A stretch of 64,000 bases of DNA from Streptomyces sp. SA15 (GCF_002291145.1 NZ_NTGE01000130.1:1-64000); one strand, 5' to 3'. Positions 43,300 through 52,230 are shown, counted from the first letter of the stretch. Made by a program: numbers and translations. The notes: generated by a model from the sequence alone, not told the origin.

Positions 43300-43827
43300 C
43301 CCTATGCGGCCCTGCTTTTCTGCCCACCTGCCCTTTCGGAGGGAGCGAAGCTACGGGCTCCAAGGCCGGTCGCGGGCACGGATATTGGCGCCCAGTCGCT
43401 GTCGGGCATGCCCCCAGAGTAGAGGTGCTGACACTCATCGGGGATCGGGTTGGAATCAATCCGTCTGCCTTTGGCCAGCGTGAGTCGATGTCGGGCGACA
43501 GCTCGTTCGAGGCGAATTGCGGTGTTGCGCAGCTTTTTCTGTACGCACCTCGCCCAGAAAGGCCCATCAGCGATGCCGACCGCTGCGGGCGCGTGACGCA
43601 CATCACTGACGGTGTCCATATGTTGGACACTCTCAAGTCGGGCTAGGCGTCGGCATGACGGCGCCCTCGTCGTTGCCCCCTGGACAATGACGAACCCAGA
43701 CCCTCGCGCCGGAGGGCGTTGGTATGCAGGCATGGAGCAGGGCGGGGAAACGTAAGTAGCCATCAAAGTAGCCGCGGCGGAGGCCATCGTGCGTGTTTGC
43801 GCAGGTGGCAGCGCTGCGGTGATCTTC
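43300..43827. other. Right-end region of the element before attR
   Basis: About 530 bp with no convincing gene on either strand; long minus frames here read as antisense noise. It contains the candidate right arm site (43756-43773). Confidence 0.5.
43756..43773 (+). promoter_or_regulatory. Candidate integrase arm-type site, right
   Basis: GTAGCCATCAAAGTAGCC differs from the left site (6276-6293) at one base of 18. It lies about 55 bp inside attR in the same orientation. Confidence 0.5.
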
Positions 43828-43854
43828 TCCGGCGTACAGCCCGACTCGTCTGCC
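43828..43854 (+). repeat. attR core: 27-bp copy of the rnpB 3' end
   Basis: Exact copy of 6136-6162 in the same orientation. No other part of rnpB is present here, so this is the displaced end of the target and not a second RNA gene. It marks the right border of the element. Confidence 0.9.
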
Positions 43855-44315
43855 ATTTCTCCGCCTTCGACCACCGCCGCGACGTTCCAGCGCGTGGGGT
43901 CGCCCGTCCATCGCATTCCATGACGCGTCATGTGGAGTGCGTGGCGATTCTTGAGCCTGCGGCAAAGGGTGCCTGACCTGCGGGTTCGGGTGATGTGCGC
44001 TGTGGGCGTCACGGGCGATGTCTGGGCTTCGAGGCGCTTCACGCGGCATGTCTCGGCGTAGTCGATGTGGGCCTGCTGCATCGCGGCTTCCCAGCGCAGT
44101 CTCTGCTGTCCGGCCGCTTCCAGGTCTGCCAGTCGTTTGCGTTCGGAGGCTTCTCCGTGGAGCCTCCCTTCCTGCGCGATCTTTGCGAGTTGGTTTTCCA
44201 GGGGGGCGGTCGGGGGTGTCGGCCCATTCGGTGGCTCGGTGGGGGTTGCCGCCGCGGAGAATGAAGCGCAGGCGGTCGGAGAGGTTGTAGTCGAAGCGGG
44301 GGATGCGGACCCGGG
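43855..44315 (-). pseudogene. Remnant of a Streptomyces hypothetical protein
   Basis: The minus strand carries, in two frames, RIPRFDYNLSDRLRFILRGG then LENQLAKIAQEGRLHGEASE, a KRLADLEAAG stretch and WEAAMQQAHIDYAETCRVKR. This Arg/Glu-rich coiled-coil-like pattern is typical of a common Streptomyces hypothetical family. The start is missing (replaced by asparaginase sequence at about 44320), at least one frameshift is present, and the tail runs into attR. Confidence 0.55.
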
Positions 44316-44331
44316 AGTGCTTCTTGGCGTC

Positions 44332-45069
44332 AGCGATTTCGCGGTCGACCTGGTGACCTCCGCCGACAAACCCGTCGTCTTCGCCTCGGCGATGCGCAGT
44401 GCGGACTCGGCATCTGCAGACGGCCCCCGCAATCTCTCCAACGCCGTAGCGGCGGCAGCGAGCCCGATGCTGCGGGGCTTCGGGGTTCTGGTCAACACGT
44501 CCGACGAACTGCATGCGGCTCGGTGGATCCGCAAAGTCCACACTCATCACGTCAACGCGTTCTCGTCGCCGACATTCGGTCCGGTCGCCACCTTTGGTCC
44601 CGGTGGACACATACGACTGGTGCACCGCCAGATCGCGCGCTGGACACCGGCGTGGCCACTCGACCCGGACGTCCACGTGGTCGCCATGACCCCGTACACC
44701 GGGTTGGCTCCCGGCCTCGTGCGGGCCGTCGTCGAGCACACGGGAGCTCGCGGGCTGGTCCTCGAGGGTTTCGGCCTCGGAAACCTGCCCGCTGGCCTGA
44801 CGAGCGTGGTCGGTGATCTGACGGAGGCAGGTGTGGTCGTGGTCATCGCGTCGCGTGTCCTGGCAGGCGGCACGATTCCGGTCTACGGCGGAGACGGTGG
44901 CGGCGCGGGACTGGCGAGTGCGGGCGCGGTCTTCGCCGGGGGACTGTCGGCCGCGAAAGCGCGCCTGCTGCTCATGTGCTGCCTCTCCGACACCTCCTAT
45001 GCGCAAGCCCGCGCGAGACTGGTGGACGCCCTCGACGTTCTTGACGGAGGCTTTCAGGTCGAGCGGTGA
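44332..45069 (+). pseudogene. L-asparaginase, C-terminal two thirds
   Basis: A frame of about 245 residues matching type I/II asparaginases: DFAVDLVTSADKPVVFASAM, the SADGPRNLSNAV segment with the catalytic Asp region, MTPYTGLAPGLVRAVV, GLVLEGFGLGNLP and VVIASRVLAGG. The N-terminal threonine loop (TGGTI) is absent. The left edge meets the inverted hypothetical remnant, so a deletion/inversion removed the start. Confidence 0.75.
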
Positions 45070-45104
45070 CCGTCGAACCGGCCGAACGAGGACTGAAGGG
45101 CTTT

Positions 45105-45440
45105 TGGACCACGCCGACGCAGATCCTCGCCGAACCGCTCCTCGCGGGCGGCATCGGCATCACTCCGCTGCTGTCGATGGCCCAGACCCTCGATGCCACC
45201 GGGGGCGACTACCACCTGCACTACTGCGCCCGCAGCCGGAGCGAGGCCGCCTTCCTTGCAGAGCTGGAGAACCATCCGAGGGTCACCCTTCACTTCGACG
45301 ACCAGGCCGGAACAACTCCTGGACCTGAAGCGCGACTTGGGGGCCCCGCCCCGGGTACCACGGTCTACGTCTGCGGTCCCGGCGGGTTCATGGACTACGC
45401 GCTGGGGCGGGCGGCCGAGCCGGGATGGCCCACCGACGTC
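45105..45440 (+). pseudogene. Fragment of a VanB/phthalate dioxygenase reductase-type protein
   Basis: The NAD-binding half is recognisable: LLAGGIGITPLLSMAQTL, DYHLHYCARSRSEAAFL, HPRVTLHFDD and TTVYVCGPGGFMDYAL. Two compensating frame changes occur between 45305 and 45355 (the other frame reads EQLLDLKRDLGAP). The flavin domain and the ferredoxin domain are missing. Confidence 0.7.
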
Positions 45441-45599
45441 GCTTCCTCCGCTGTCACAAGGTCGACCTTGCCGGCGCTCTTGTTGGACAGGCCAACTACC
45501 TGCGGCGCTCCTGTGCTCGCGGCCAGGGCAAGCCGGCGCAGTGCAGATCGACGAACGGCCCCACGCCCCGGTTCCGCACGCCGCGAGCGGCCTTCCCCC

Positions 45600-45824
45600 T
45601 CAGCGGCGCGTGCTTCCGCCGTCCGCGACGATGATCTGCCCGTGATGAACGCGGCGTCGTCGGAGGCGAGAAACGCCACGACACCCGAGACGTCGGCCGG
45701 CATCTGCACACGCTCGATGTTCTGGATCTGCACGGTCTGCTCGAAGAAGAACTCGCTCGTCTTCTCCAGGGCCGAAGCCGTCCGGACCAGACTCGCCGCG
45801 ACGCCGTTGGCGTCGGTGGACGTC
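45600..45824 (-). pseudogene. C-terminal fragment of a short-chain dehydrogenase
   Basis: The minus strand reads NGVAASLVRTASALEKTSEF, VQMPADVSGVVAFLASDDAA and FITG, then in another frame QIIVADGGSTRR and stop. This is the typical SDR C-terminus. The N-terminal NAD-binding and catalytic parts are missing, and a one-base frame break lies near 45630. Confidence 0.7.
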
Positions 45825-46706
45825 TCAGAACATCGCCTGGATGATCCCCACGGTGCGTGCCAGGTGCGGCTCGGAGCGGTCGGCGCGGTGGGCGACGGCC
45901 AGTTCCACGCGTGCGTCGGCCCCGGTCAGCGGTAGGTAGGCGACGCCGTCGAGGGCGAGCGCGGTCACGGGCTCGGGTACGACGGCGACGCCGAGGCCGC
46001 CGGCCACGAGTGTGACCAGCGTCGAGGTCTCGCCGACCTCATGGCGGATGTGCGGCTCGACGCCGGCGTCGCGCAGCAGACCCAGCACCACGTCATACAT
46101 CACCGACCGGCGGTCGGCGGAATGCACGATCAGGTCGGCACCGGCCAGGTCCGCCGCCCGCAACCGTTTCCGGCGGGCGAGGGGGTGGGCCACCGGTGCG
46201 GCGACGACGAGCCGGTCCCGGCGCAGGATGTGCACGGTGAGGGAGAGGTCGGCCGCCACAGGGCGCAGCAGCGCGACGTCGATCGCGCCGGAGCGCAGCG
46301 CCTCGACCTGGTCGGGCGCGAGCATCTCCCCGCGGAAGGCGAAGTCGACGCCGGGAAGCTCTTCCGAGAGCCGCCGCGAGAGCGCGGGCAGGAGGCTGTA
46401 CGTCGCCGAGCCCACGCACCCGATCGCGAGGTGGCCCACCGAACCGGCGGCGACGAGCCGTGCGTGATGGGCGGCCTCGTCGACGTCGGCGAGGATCGCG
46501 CGCGCCCGCTCGAGGTAGGCCCGGCCGGCCTCGGTGAGGTCGACGCGGCGTGTGGTGCGGCGGAGCAGTTCGACGCCGAGCTCGGCCTCGAGCTGGCGGA
46601 TCTGCGTGGAGAGCGGCGGCTGGGCCATGTGGAGCCGCTCGGCGGCGCGACCGAAGTGGCGCTCCTCGGCCACCGCCACGAAGTACCGCAGGCGACGCAG
46701 ATCCAT
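45825..46706 (-). CDS. LysR family transcriptional regulator
   Basis: A 293-aa complete LysR protein: HTH at 1-60 (MDLRRLRYFVAVAEERHFGR and LHMAQPPLSTQIRQLEAELG), then the effector domain (HLAIGCVGSATYSLLPALSR, GLGVAVVPEPVTAL). Similar regulators (CatR/BenM/PcaQ group) sense aromatic breakdown intermediates. It is divergent from the beta-ketoadipyl-CoA thiolase gene with a 71-bp gap, the classic arrangement for control of that operon. Confidence 0.92.
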   Translation of the reverse strand: MDLRRLRYFVAVAEERHFGRAAERLHMAQPPLSTQIRQLEAELGVELLRRTTRRVDLTEAGRAYLERARAILADVDEAAHHARLVAAGSVGHLAIGCVGSATYSLLPALSRRLSEELPGVDFAFRGEMLAPDQVEALRSGAIDVALLRPVAADLSLTVHILRRDRLVVAAPVAHPLARRKRLRAADLAGADLIVHSADRRSVMYDVVLGLLRDAGVEPHIRHEVGETSTLVTLVAGGLGVAVVPEPVTALALDGVAYLPLTGADARVELAVAHRADRSEPHLARTVGIIQAMF

Positions 46707-46777
46707 ATGCCGTCCGTATCAATCAGCTCGTATATGCGTACTTCAGAATATCGCGGCCCGGGATTAGCGTCGCTGCC
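46707..46777. promoter_or_regulatory. Divergent LysR/thiolase promoter region
   Basis: A short AT-richer gap (TCAATCAGCTCGTATATGCG and CTTCAGAATATC) between divergent genes. T-N11-A type LysR boxes can be drawn, for example around GTATATGCGTACTTCAGAAT. The exact site is not resolved. Confidence 0.5.
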
Positions 46778-47983
46778 ATGAGTGCCTTCCTGTACGCCGC
46801 GACACGGACGCCGTTCGGCCGCTTCAACGGCGCGCTGGCCGGAGTCCGCCCCGACGACCTCGCCGCCGCCGCGATCACCTCGACGCTCGCCCGGGTGCCG
46901 GGCCTCGACCCCGCCGCGATCGACGACGTGGTGTGGGGCAACGCCAACGGCGCCGGCGAGGAGAACCGCAACGTCGGCCGCATGGCGGCGCTGCTCGCCG
47001 GGCTTCCGGTGAGCGTGCCCGGCACCACCGTCAACCGGCTCTGCGGCTCCAGCCTCGACGCGGCGATGACGGCCAGCCGGACGATCGAGTCCGGCGACGC
47101 CGACGTGGTGCTGACCGGCGGCGTGGAGTCGATGACGCGTGCGCCGTGGGTGCTGCCCAAGTCGGCGAAGCCGTTCCCGGCCGGCGACGTCACCGCGGTC
47201 TCAACCACGCTCGGCTGGCGGCTGGTCAACCCGCGGATGCCGAAGGACTGGACGGTCAGCCTCGGCGAGGCCAACGAGCAGCTCCAGGAGCGCTTCGGGA
47301 TCTCCCGCGAGCGGCAGGACGACTTCGCCGCCCGCTCCCACCAACTCGCCCACGCAGCGTGGGAGTCGGGCTTCTACGACGACCTGGTGGTCCCGGTCGA
47401 AGGCGTCGACCTGGCCCGCGACGAGGGCATCCGAGCCGGATCCACGCCGGAGGTCCTGGCCGGTCTCAAGCCGGTCTTCCGTACGGCGGAGCAGGGCGGC
47501 ACCATCACCGCGGGCAATGCCAGCCCGCTCAACGACGGTGCCTCCGCGGTGCTGTTGGGCAGCGAGAAGGCCGCGGCCACGATCGGCGCCGACCCGGTCG
47601 CCCGTATCGCCGGCCGCGGCGTGATGGCGCTGGAGCCACAGGCCTTCGGCTACGCCCCCGTCCAGGCCGCGAACCGTGCGCTGGCGCGGGCCGGGATCGG
47701 CTGGGACCAGGTGGGCGCGGTCGAGCTCAACGAGGCCTTCGCCGTGCAGTCCCTCGCCTGCCTCGACGCGTGGAAGGTCGACCCCGCCATCGTCAACCAG
47801 AAGGGCGGCGCCATCGCGATCGGGCACCCGCTGGGCGCCTCGGGCGGCCGCGTCCTCGCCACGCTGGCCAAGGTGCTGCGCGAGACGAGGCAGCGTTACG
47901 GCGTCGCCGCGATCTGCATCGGGGCCGGTCAGGGGCTGGCCGTCGTACTGGAGAACTGCGATGTCACGGAGACGGACCGATGA
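46778..47983 (+). CDS. pcaF: Acetyl-CoA acyltransferase, probable beta-ketoadipyl-CoA thiolase
   Basis: A 401-aa thiolase. Catalytic Cys in NRLCGSSLDAAM (about 90), ELNEAFAVQSLAC, His in AIGHPLGASGGR (about 349) and the second Cys in CIGAGQG (about 379). It cleaves beta-ketoadipyl-CoA to succinyl-CoA and acetyl-CoA if the pathway assignment is right. The name rests on the two CoA-transferase subunits that follow with ATGA overlap and on the divergent LysR gene; a general thiolase is the alternative. Confidence 0.87.
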   Translation: MSAFLYAATRTPFGRFNGALAGVRPDDLAAAAITSTLARVPGLDPAAIDDVVWGNANGAGEENRNVGRMAALLAGLPVSVPGTTVNRLCGSSLDAAMTASRTIESGDADVVLTGGVESMTRAPWVLPKSAKPFPAGDVTAVSTTLGWRLVNPRMPKDWTVSLGEANEQLQERFGISRERQDDFAARSHQLAHAAWESGFYDDLVVPVEGVDLARDEGIRAGSTPEVLAGLKPVFRTAEQGGTITAGNASPLNDGASAVLLGSEKAAATIGADPVARIAGRGVMALEPQAFGYAPVQAANRALARAGIGWDQVGAVELNEAFAVQSLACLDAWKVDPAIVNQKGGAIAIGHPLGASGGRVLATLAKVLRETRQRYGVAAICIGAGQGLAVVLENCDVTETDR

Positions 47984-48674
47984 GCCGGGCGGAGATCGTC
48001 GAGAGCGCGGATGCGGCGGTCGCCGGTATCGAGGACGGCTCCACCGTTCTCGTCGGCGGCTTCGGCCTGGCGGGCATGCCGTTCGATCTGATCGACGCGC
48101 TCATCCGGCAGGGCGCGAAGGACCTCACGATCGTGTCCAACAACGCCGGTAACGGTGAGGTCGGGCTGGCCGCGCTGCTGGCCGCGGGCCGGGTGCGCAA
48201 GGTGCTCTGCTCCTTTCCGCGCCAGGCCGACTCCTGGGTCTTCGACGGCCTCTACCGCGAGGGGAAGATCGAGCTCGAGGTGGTGCCGCAGGGCAACCTC
48301 GCCGAGCGGATGCGCGCGGCCGGTGCCGGTATCGGCGCGTTCTACTGCCCGACCGCGGTCGGCACGCCGCTCGCCGAGGGCAAGGAGGAGCGTGAGATCG
48401 ACGGTCGGAAGTACCTGCTGGAGTACCCCATCAGGGGCGACTACGCGCTGATCGGCGCCCACGTCGCGGACGCGCTGGGCAACCTCGTCTACCGCAAGAC
48501 GGCCCGCAACTTCGGGCCGGTGATGGCCACGGCCGCGACGACGACCATCGTCCAGGTCGACCAGGTCGTCGAGCCCGGAACCCTCGACCCCGAGGCCGTC
48601 GTCACCCCTCCATCTACGTCGACCGGGTCGTCCAGGTGAAGGCCCGCCACTACACCGTGCAGGGGGCCCGATGA
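47980..48674 (+). pseudogene. pcaI: 3-oxoadipate CoA-transferase subunit A, frameshifted near the end
   Basis: ATG 47980 overlaps the thiolase stop. Family landmarks: VLVGGFGLAGMPFDLIDAL, LTIVSNNAGNGEVGLAALL, GNLAERMRAAGAGI, and AFYCPTAVGTPLAEGKE. After EPGTLDPEAVVTP (about 48607) the frame shifts and stops at 48639; one base more would give IYVDRVVQVKARHYTVQGAR and stop at 48672-48674, overlapping pcaJ by ATGA as expected. The loss affects only the last 22 residues. Either a real mutation or an assembly indel. Confidence 0.85.
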
Positions 48675-49333
48675 CCACCACGCCAAGCGATCAGATGCGC
48701 GCCGAACACCGGCTCTCGATGGACGAACTGGCCGCCGTCATCGCATGCGACATCCCGGCCGGCGCCTTCGTCAACCTCGGTATCGGGCAGCCCACCAAGA
48801 TCGCCGACCACCTGCCGGCCGACTCAGGGGTCGTACTGCACACCGAGAACGGCATGCTCAACATGGGTCCGAAGGCCGAGGGCGACGCGGTCGACCCCGA
48901 CCTGACCAACGCCGGCAAGGTCCCGGTGACCGAGCTGCCTGGAGCGGCGTACTTCCACCACGCCGACTCCTTCGCCATGATGCGCGGCGGCCACCTCGAT
49001 GTCTGCGTCCTCGGTGCCTACCAGGTCGCCTTCGACGGCGACCTCGCCAACTGGCACACCGGTGAGCCCAACGCCATCCCCGCCGTCGGCGGAGCCATGG
49101 ACCTGGCCATCGGTGCCAAGGACGTCTACGTGATGATGACGCTCTTCACCCGCTCCGGTGAGCCGAAGCTGGTGCCCCAGTGCACCTACCCGCTCACCGG
49201 CGTCGGCTGCGTCAGCCGCGTCTACACGGACTGCGGTGTCTTCGACGTCGGCCCCGACGGGGTACGGATCCGGGAGACGTACGGCGTCAGCGCCCCTGAG
49301 CTGGCGGAGCGACTCGGCATCACGCTGTCGTAG
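48671..49333 (+). CDS. pcaJ: 3-oxoadipate CoA-transferase subunit B
   Basis: A 220-aa protein with the catalytic Glu in LHTENGMLNMGP (about 60) and MRGGHLDVCVLGAYQVAFDG, GGAMDLAIGAKDVYVMM and VFDVGPDGVRIRETYG. With PcaI it transfers CoA from succinyl-CoA to beta-ketoadipate. Overlaps the intended stop of pcaI by 4 nt, so the two are coupled. Confidence 0.9.
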   Translation: MTTTPSDQMRAEHRLSMDELAAVIACDIPAGAFVNLGIGQPTKIADHLPADSGVVLHTENGMLNMGPKAEGDAVDPDLTNAGKVPVTELPGAAYFHHADSFAMMRGGHLDVCVLGAYQVAFDGDLANWHTGEPNAIPAVGGAMDLAIGAKDVYVMMTLFTRSGEPKLVPQCTYPLTGVGCVSRVYTDCGVFDVGPDGVRIRETYGVSAPELAERLGITLS

Positions 49334-49447
49334 ACCGCGTCCTGGCTGCACCGTCTGGACCATCCCGGCTTCCGGCGGAAAGTCGACCGCATGGCTGACC
49401 GACCCCGCCCTCGCCCTCCAAACACGACCCCGAATGAAACGCGCAGG

Positions 49448-49975
49448 CTAGCGTGTCGCGGCCTGGACGAGCCCCGCGACGGCTCGGGACCGACTGTGGG
49501 GCGGCCATGCGATCACGGTCGTGACCGTCGGTGCGTCCAGCACCGGCACGGCAGCGAGGCCGTCGAGGAGTTGGTCTCGGGCCGACACGTGTGCGATGCA
49601 GCAAGCGCGGCCGAGCGCGATCAGCTGGAGTAACTGCGCATGGTGCCGAACCCGCGGACCGGGGCCGTCCGGGTACGTGCCGTCTCGACCGGGCCAGCGT
49701 GGCAACGGCAGGCCAGGCAGCTCGGTGACTTCGGCCGACCGCACGTGCGTCCGGACGGTGAGGGGATGCCCGGCCGGCAGAATCACGACCTGTCCCTCCG
49801 AGCTCTTCGATGTCGAACCGGCCGTCGACTCGAACGGCCGGTGCAGCAGAGCCACATCGGCGCGGCCGTCGCGCAGCAGTCGTTCACTCTCGGCCGGCCC
49901 GCACAGGATCAGGTCGACGGTGACCGCATCGGGTTCGGCGGCGTAGGCATCGAGCAATTTCGCCAGTCGACCAGC
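49448..49975 (-). pseudogene. LysR regulator fragment (effector domain only)
   Basis: A minus-strand frame of about 175 codons matching the LysR substrate-binding domain (DLILCGPAESERLLRDGRAD, VALLHRPFES, QLIALGRACCIAHVSARDQL, GLVQAATR). The HTH half is missing; the frame meets an unrelated plus-strand fragment at about 49976. TTG 49957 is only a nominal start. Confidence 0.7.
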
Positions 49976-49980
49976 TGTGC

Positions 49981-50417
49981 ATGCAGGCCGAGTCGGAGAT
50001 CGCCTCCGGCGAACCGGGCGAAGCAGCCGCCTGTCTGTGCGGCCTGACGGAACGGGTCCGCAACGAGTGGGGAGATCGTCGCCCCTGGTGCGCCGCGTAT
50101 GGCAGGCAGCGGCGGACGGACTGCGCGATGCCGGCGATTTCGGCTCCGCGACCCAGCTCTACCAGGTTATTGGCGACGACCTCATCCACGGGGACGGCCC
50201 GGCCGAGCGGGCGGAACGCGCGGTCATCCGGCTGCGCCTCGCCGAGTGCCGGCTCGCCTTCGGTGAACTGGAGGCCGCTATCAGGGCGGTAGACGCGGCG
50301 GGCCGCACCGCAGCCGGATTAACACCGGACCTCGCGGCCCGCGTCGAGGCCGTACGCGTCGCGGTCGACACCCAGCTCTCGGCCCGCCTCGCGGACCCTG
50401 GGGATGTGGAGGCGTGA
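49981..50417 (+). pseudogene. Fragment with TPR-like helices, one frameshift
   Basis: The frame reads MQAESEIASGEPGEAAACLC and LTERVRNEWGDR, then near 50085 changes to LVRRVWQAAADGLRDAGDFG, ATQLYQVIGDDLIHGDG, RLRLAECRLAFGELEAAIRA and stop at 50415-50417. The helix pairs suggest a tetratricopeptide region of a larger protein, perhaps a kinase or regulator. The front is absent, replaced by the LysR fragment. Confidence 0.5.
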
Positions 50418-50583
50418 CCGCCCGCTGAGCGGCCGCGATGTTGTTGACGCACGGCCGCCTCCCGCGGACGACCCAGAGAGGGGCCGCCAGTCTCGCGGAA
50501 ACGGACGCGTAAGCACGAACCGCGCAGGCCGGGCCAGATGACGCTCGCAGCTCGGCGGTAGAGCCGCTTCACGAGCCAGGAGC

Positions 50584-52029
50584 TCATGCAGCGGAACCCC
50601 ATGCCTCCATCAACTGCTCAGGCCCGTACGTCGCTGCCAGCCCGTCCACCGTGACCCCGGAGCGGGCCACCGCGACCAGCGGAGTGTCCTCGTCGGCACC
50701 GGGTACGGCTAGGGCGTCCCGGGCCAGCGCGGCCAGGGCGCGACGGTCGAAGGAGCCGCGCTCGTGCCACTTGATCGAGCCGACGAACCCGATCTCGCGC
50801 GCTGGCGACCGGTCTGCCCCCACCAAGTCCACTTCGGGATTGTTCGTACGAGGCCACCAGCCGCCCACTTCCTGCACCTGCGGCCACGTGTCGTCGGGGA
50901 ACAGCCGGGCCAAGGACTCCCTCACGACGGGTTCGATCGCCCGCCCGCGCCATGAGGTCCACCCGCGTTCGATGGCATCGAGGACGATCCGGCTGCGCCC
51001 TCGCTCGATCTCCGGGATCCCCTGCTCCAGGAAGGCGAGCCAGAAACGGAGATAGGGGTCGGCGACCCGGTAACGGCGGTCGCGGTCTCCGGGGCGGGTG
51101 GAGAGAGGGGTGTCGACGGCGACGAGTCGTTTGTCGGCGAGGGTGCGCAGGGCGGGGTTCAGCGAGCCGGGCGGGAGCGGCCGGTCGGCAGTCCCGGCTT
51201 TCGCGGCGATCGTCCCGAAGGTCCGCTCGCCGCTGCCGATCACGGAGAGCACGTGCCTGGCTTGGAGGGCAGTGGGGAACTCGGCGACCAGTGCCCGCTC
51301 GGCGGAGACGAGGAGGGGCGAGGTGGGGTCGTCGAGGGCGCGAGCGAGGAAGTCGGTGCGGCTCTCGCCCTCCTGCCACTCCTGGCAGATGAGCGGTAGG
51401 CCGCCGGTGATCAGATGGGCGTCGAACGCCTCCGCGGCCGGGAGCCCGGTCATCGCCATGACCTCGGAGGGGGAGAGGGGCGCGAGGACCATCTCGACCC
51501 CTCGCTGGTGGAAGGGGTGGCCATAGGCGGAGAGCTGTTCCATCATCGCCAGGTCACTGCCGATGAGGATGAGCAGCACGGGTTTCCGGCTCAGTACCCG
51601 GTCCCACACGGTCTGCAGAGTACCCTCCAGGACCGGGTCGCCTTCGAGCATCCAGGGCAGCTCGTCGAGTACGACGATGCTGGGGGCGTCGTCCGGGAGT
51701 ACGGCCGCGAGCTGACGCAGGGCGGTGTCCCATTCGGCGACGGTTGTGACGCCGGCGATGAGGGTGGTGTCCGGCAGTGAGGAGTCCCGGATCTCGGCGA
51801 GAAAGCGGGCCCGTTCTCGTTGGGCGTCCTCGCCTCGAGTGGCCTGGTGCACGACGTACGGCACCCGGGCGTGCTCACAGAAGAGATCTACGAGCCGCGA
51901 CTTCCCGACCCGGCGTCGGCCGCGGAGCAGCAGGGCCCGGCCTCGCTGGTCGCCGCGGCCCTCGCGCACCCAGGCGAGGTGGCGGTTCAGGGCGGCCAGC
52001 TCGGATTTGCGGCCTACGAAGCCTGGCAT
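50584..52029 (-). CDS. ATP-binding protein, archaeal-type ATPase with DUF234-like C-terminus
   Basis: A 481-aa protein. FVGRKSELAALNRHL leads into Walker A in LLLRGRRRVGKSRLVDLF (about 32-49), Walker B in SIVVLDELPWML (about 132), and the sensor-like LLILIGSDLAMM. The later part has a winged helix (TFGTIAAKAGTADRPLPPGS) and a DUF234-like nuclease-fold region (NPEVDLVGADRSPAREIGFV, SIKWHERGSFD) with PD-(D/E)XK-like Asp, Glu and Lys. Such proteins are widespread and of unknown role; some authors link them to mobile DNA. ATG 52029 has AAAGG 6 nt upstream. Confidence 0.88.
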   Translation of the reverse strand: MPGFVGRKSELAALNRHLAWVREGRGDQRGRALLLRGRRRVGKSRLVDLFCEHARVPYVVHQATRGEDAQRERARFLAEIRDSSLPDTTLIAGVTTVAEWDTALRQLAAVLPDDAPSIVVLDELPWMLEGDPVLEGTLQTVWDRVLSRKPVLLILIGSDLAMMEQLSAYGHPFHQRGVEMVLAPLSPSEVMAMTGLPAAEAFDAHLITGGLPLICQEWQEGESRTDFLARALDDPTSPLLVSAERALVAEFPTALQARHVLSVIGSGERTFGTIAAKAGTADRPLPPGSLNPALRTLADKRLVAVDTPLSTRPGDRDRRYRVADPYLRFWLAFLEQGIPEIERGRSRIVLDAIERGWTSWRGRAIEPVVRESLARLFPDDTWPQVQEVGGWWPRTNNPEVDLVGADRSPAREIGFVGSIKWHERGSFDRRALAALARDALAVPGADEDTPLVAVARSGVTVDGLAATYGPEQLMEAWGSAA

Positions 52030-52060
52030 GGGTCACCTTTCGAGGTTGCTCATCTTAAGC

Positions 52061-52097
52061 ATACTCAAGTGAACCATAGTATGGTGAATATGAGTAT
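52061..52097. promoter_or_regulatory. Nested palindrome upstream of the ATPase gene
   Basis: Outer arms ATACTCA (52061-52067) and TGAGTAT (52091-52097) and inner arms ACCATA and TATGGT (52073-52078, 52080-52085) share one centre at 52079. It is AT-rich in a GC-rich setting and lies 32 bp before the ATPase start. Probably an operator or a structured leader. Confidence 0.5.
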
Positions 52098-52230
52098 CGG
52101 ATTGAGGGCGCATTCGAGCTCGGCACGATCATGCCGATGTGGTGGTCGGTCACGGGATCCTCCGGGTGTCCGGCGTGCGTGTGGTCGTCGGTGACCGGGG
52201 GTCCGCTGCCCGCCGCGGCGGAGGGCGTGG

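Larger units (their letters stand above)
6136..43854 (+). mobile_element. Integrated phage-derived element in rnpB (about 37.7 kb)
   Basis: It is bounded by the 27-bp repeats at 6136-6162 and 43828-43854, with integrase and excisionase genes at the left end. Phage-type genes inside are large terminase, HNH nuclease, DNA methyltransferase, SSB and peptidoglycan amidase. No portal, capsid, protease, tail or baseplate gene was recognised, so the element cannot make its own particle as it stands. Two insertion sequences and two degraded IS ends lie within it. The right half carries cargo genes not expected in a minimal phage. It could be a cryptic prophage, a phage satellite or a mosaic integrative element. 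Confidence 0.85.

Noticed and set aside
43828..43854. A second RNase P RNA gene
   Set aside because: Only the last 27 nt are present; none of the conserved core is nearby.
43302..44543. A long minus frame through attR as a second integrase or fusion gene
   Set aside because: Its central part belongs to a degraded hypothetical protein and the rest lacks codon bias; no recombinase motif is present.
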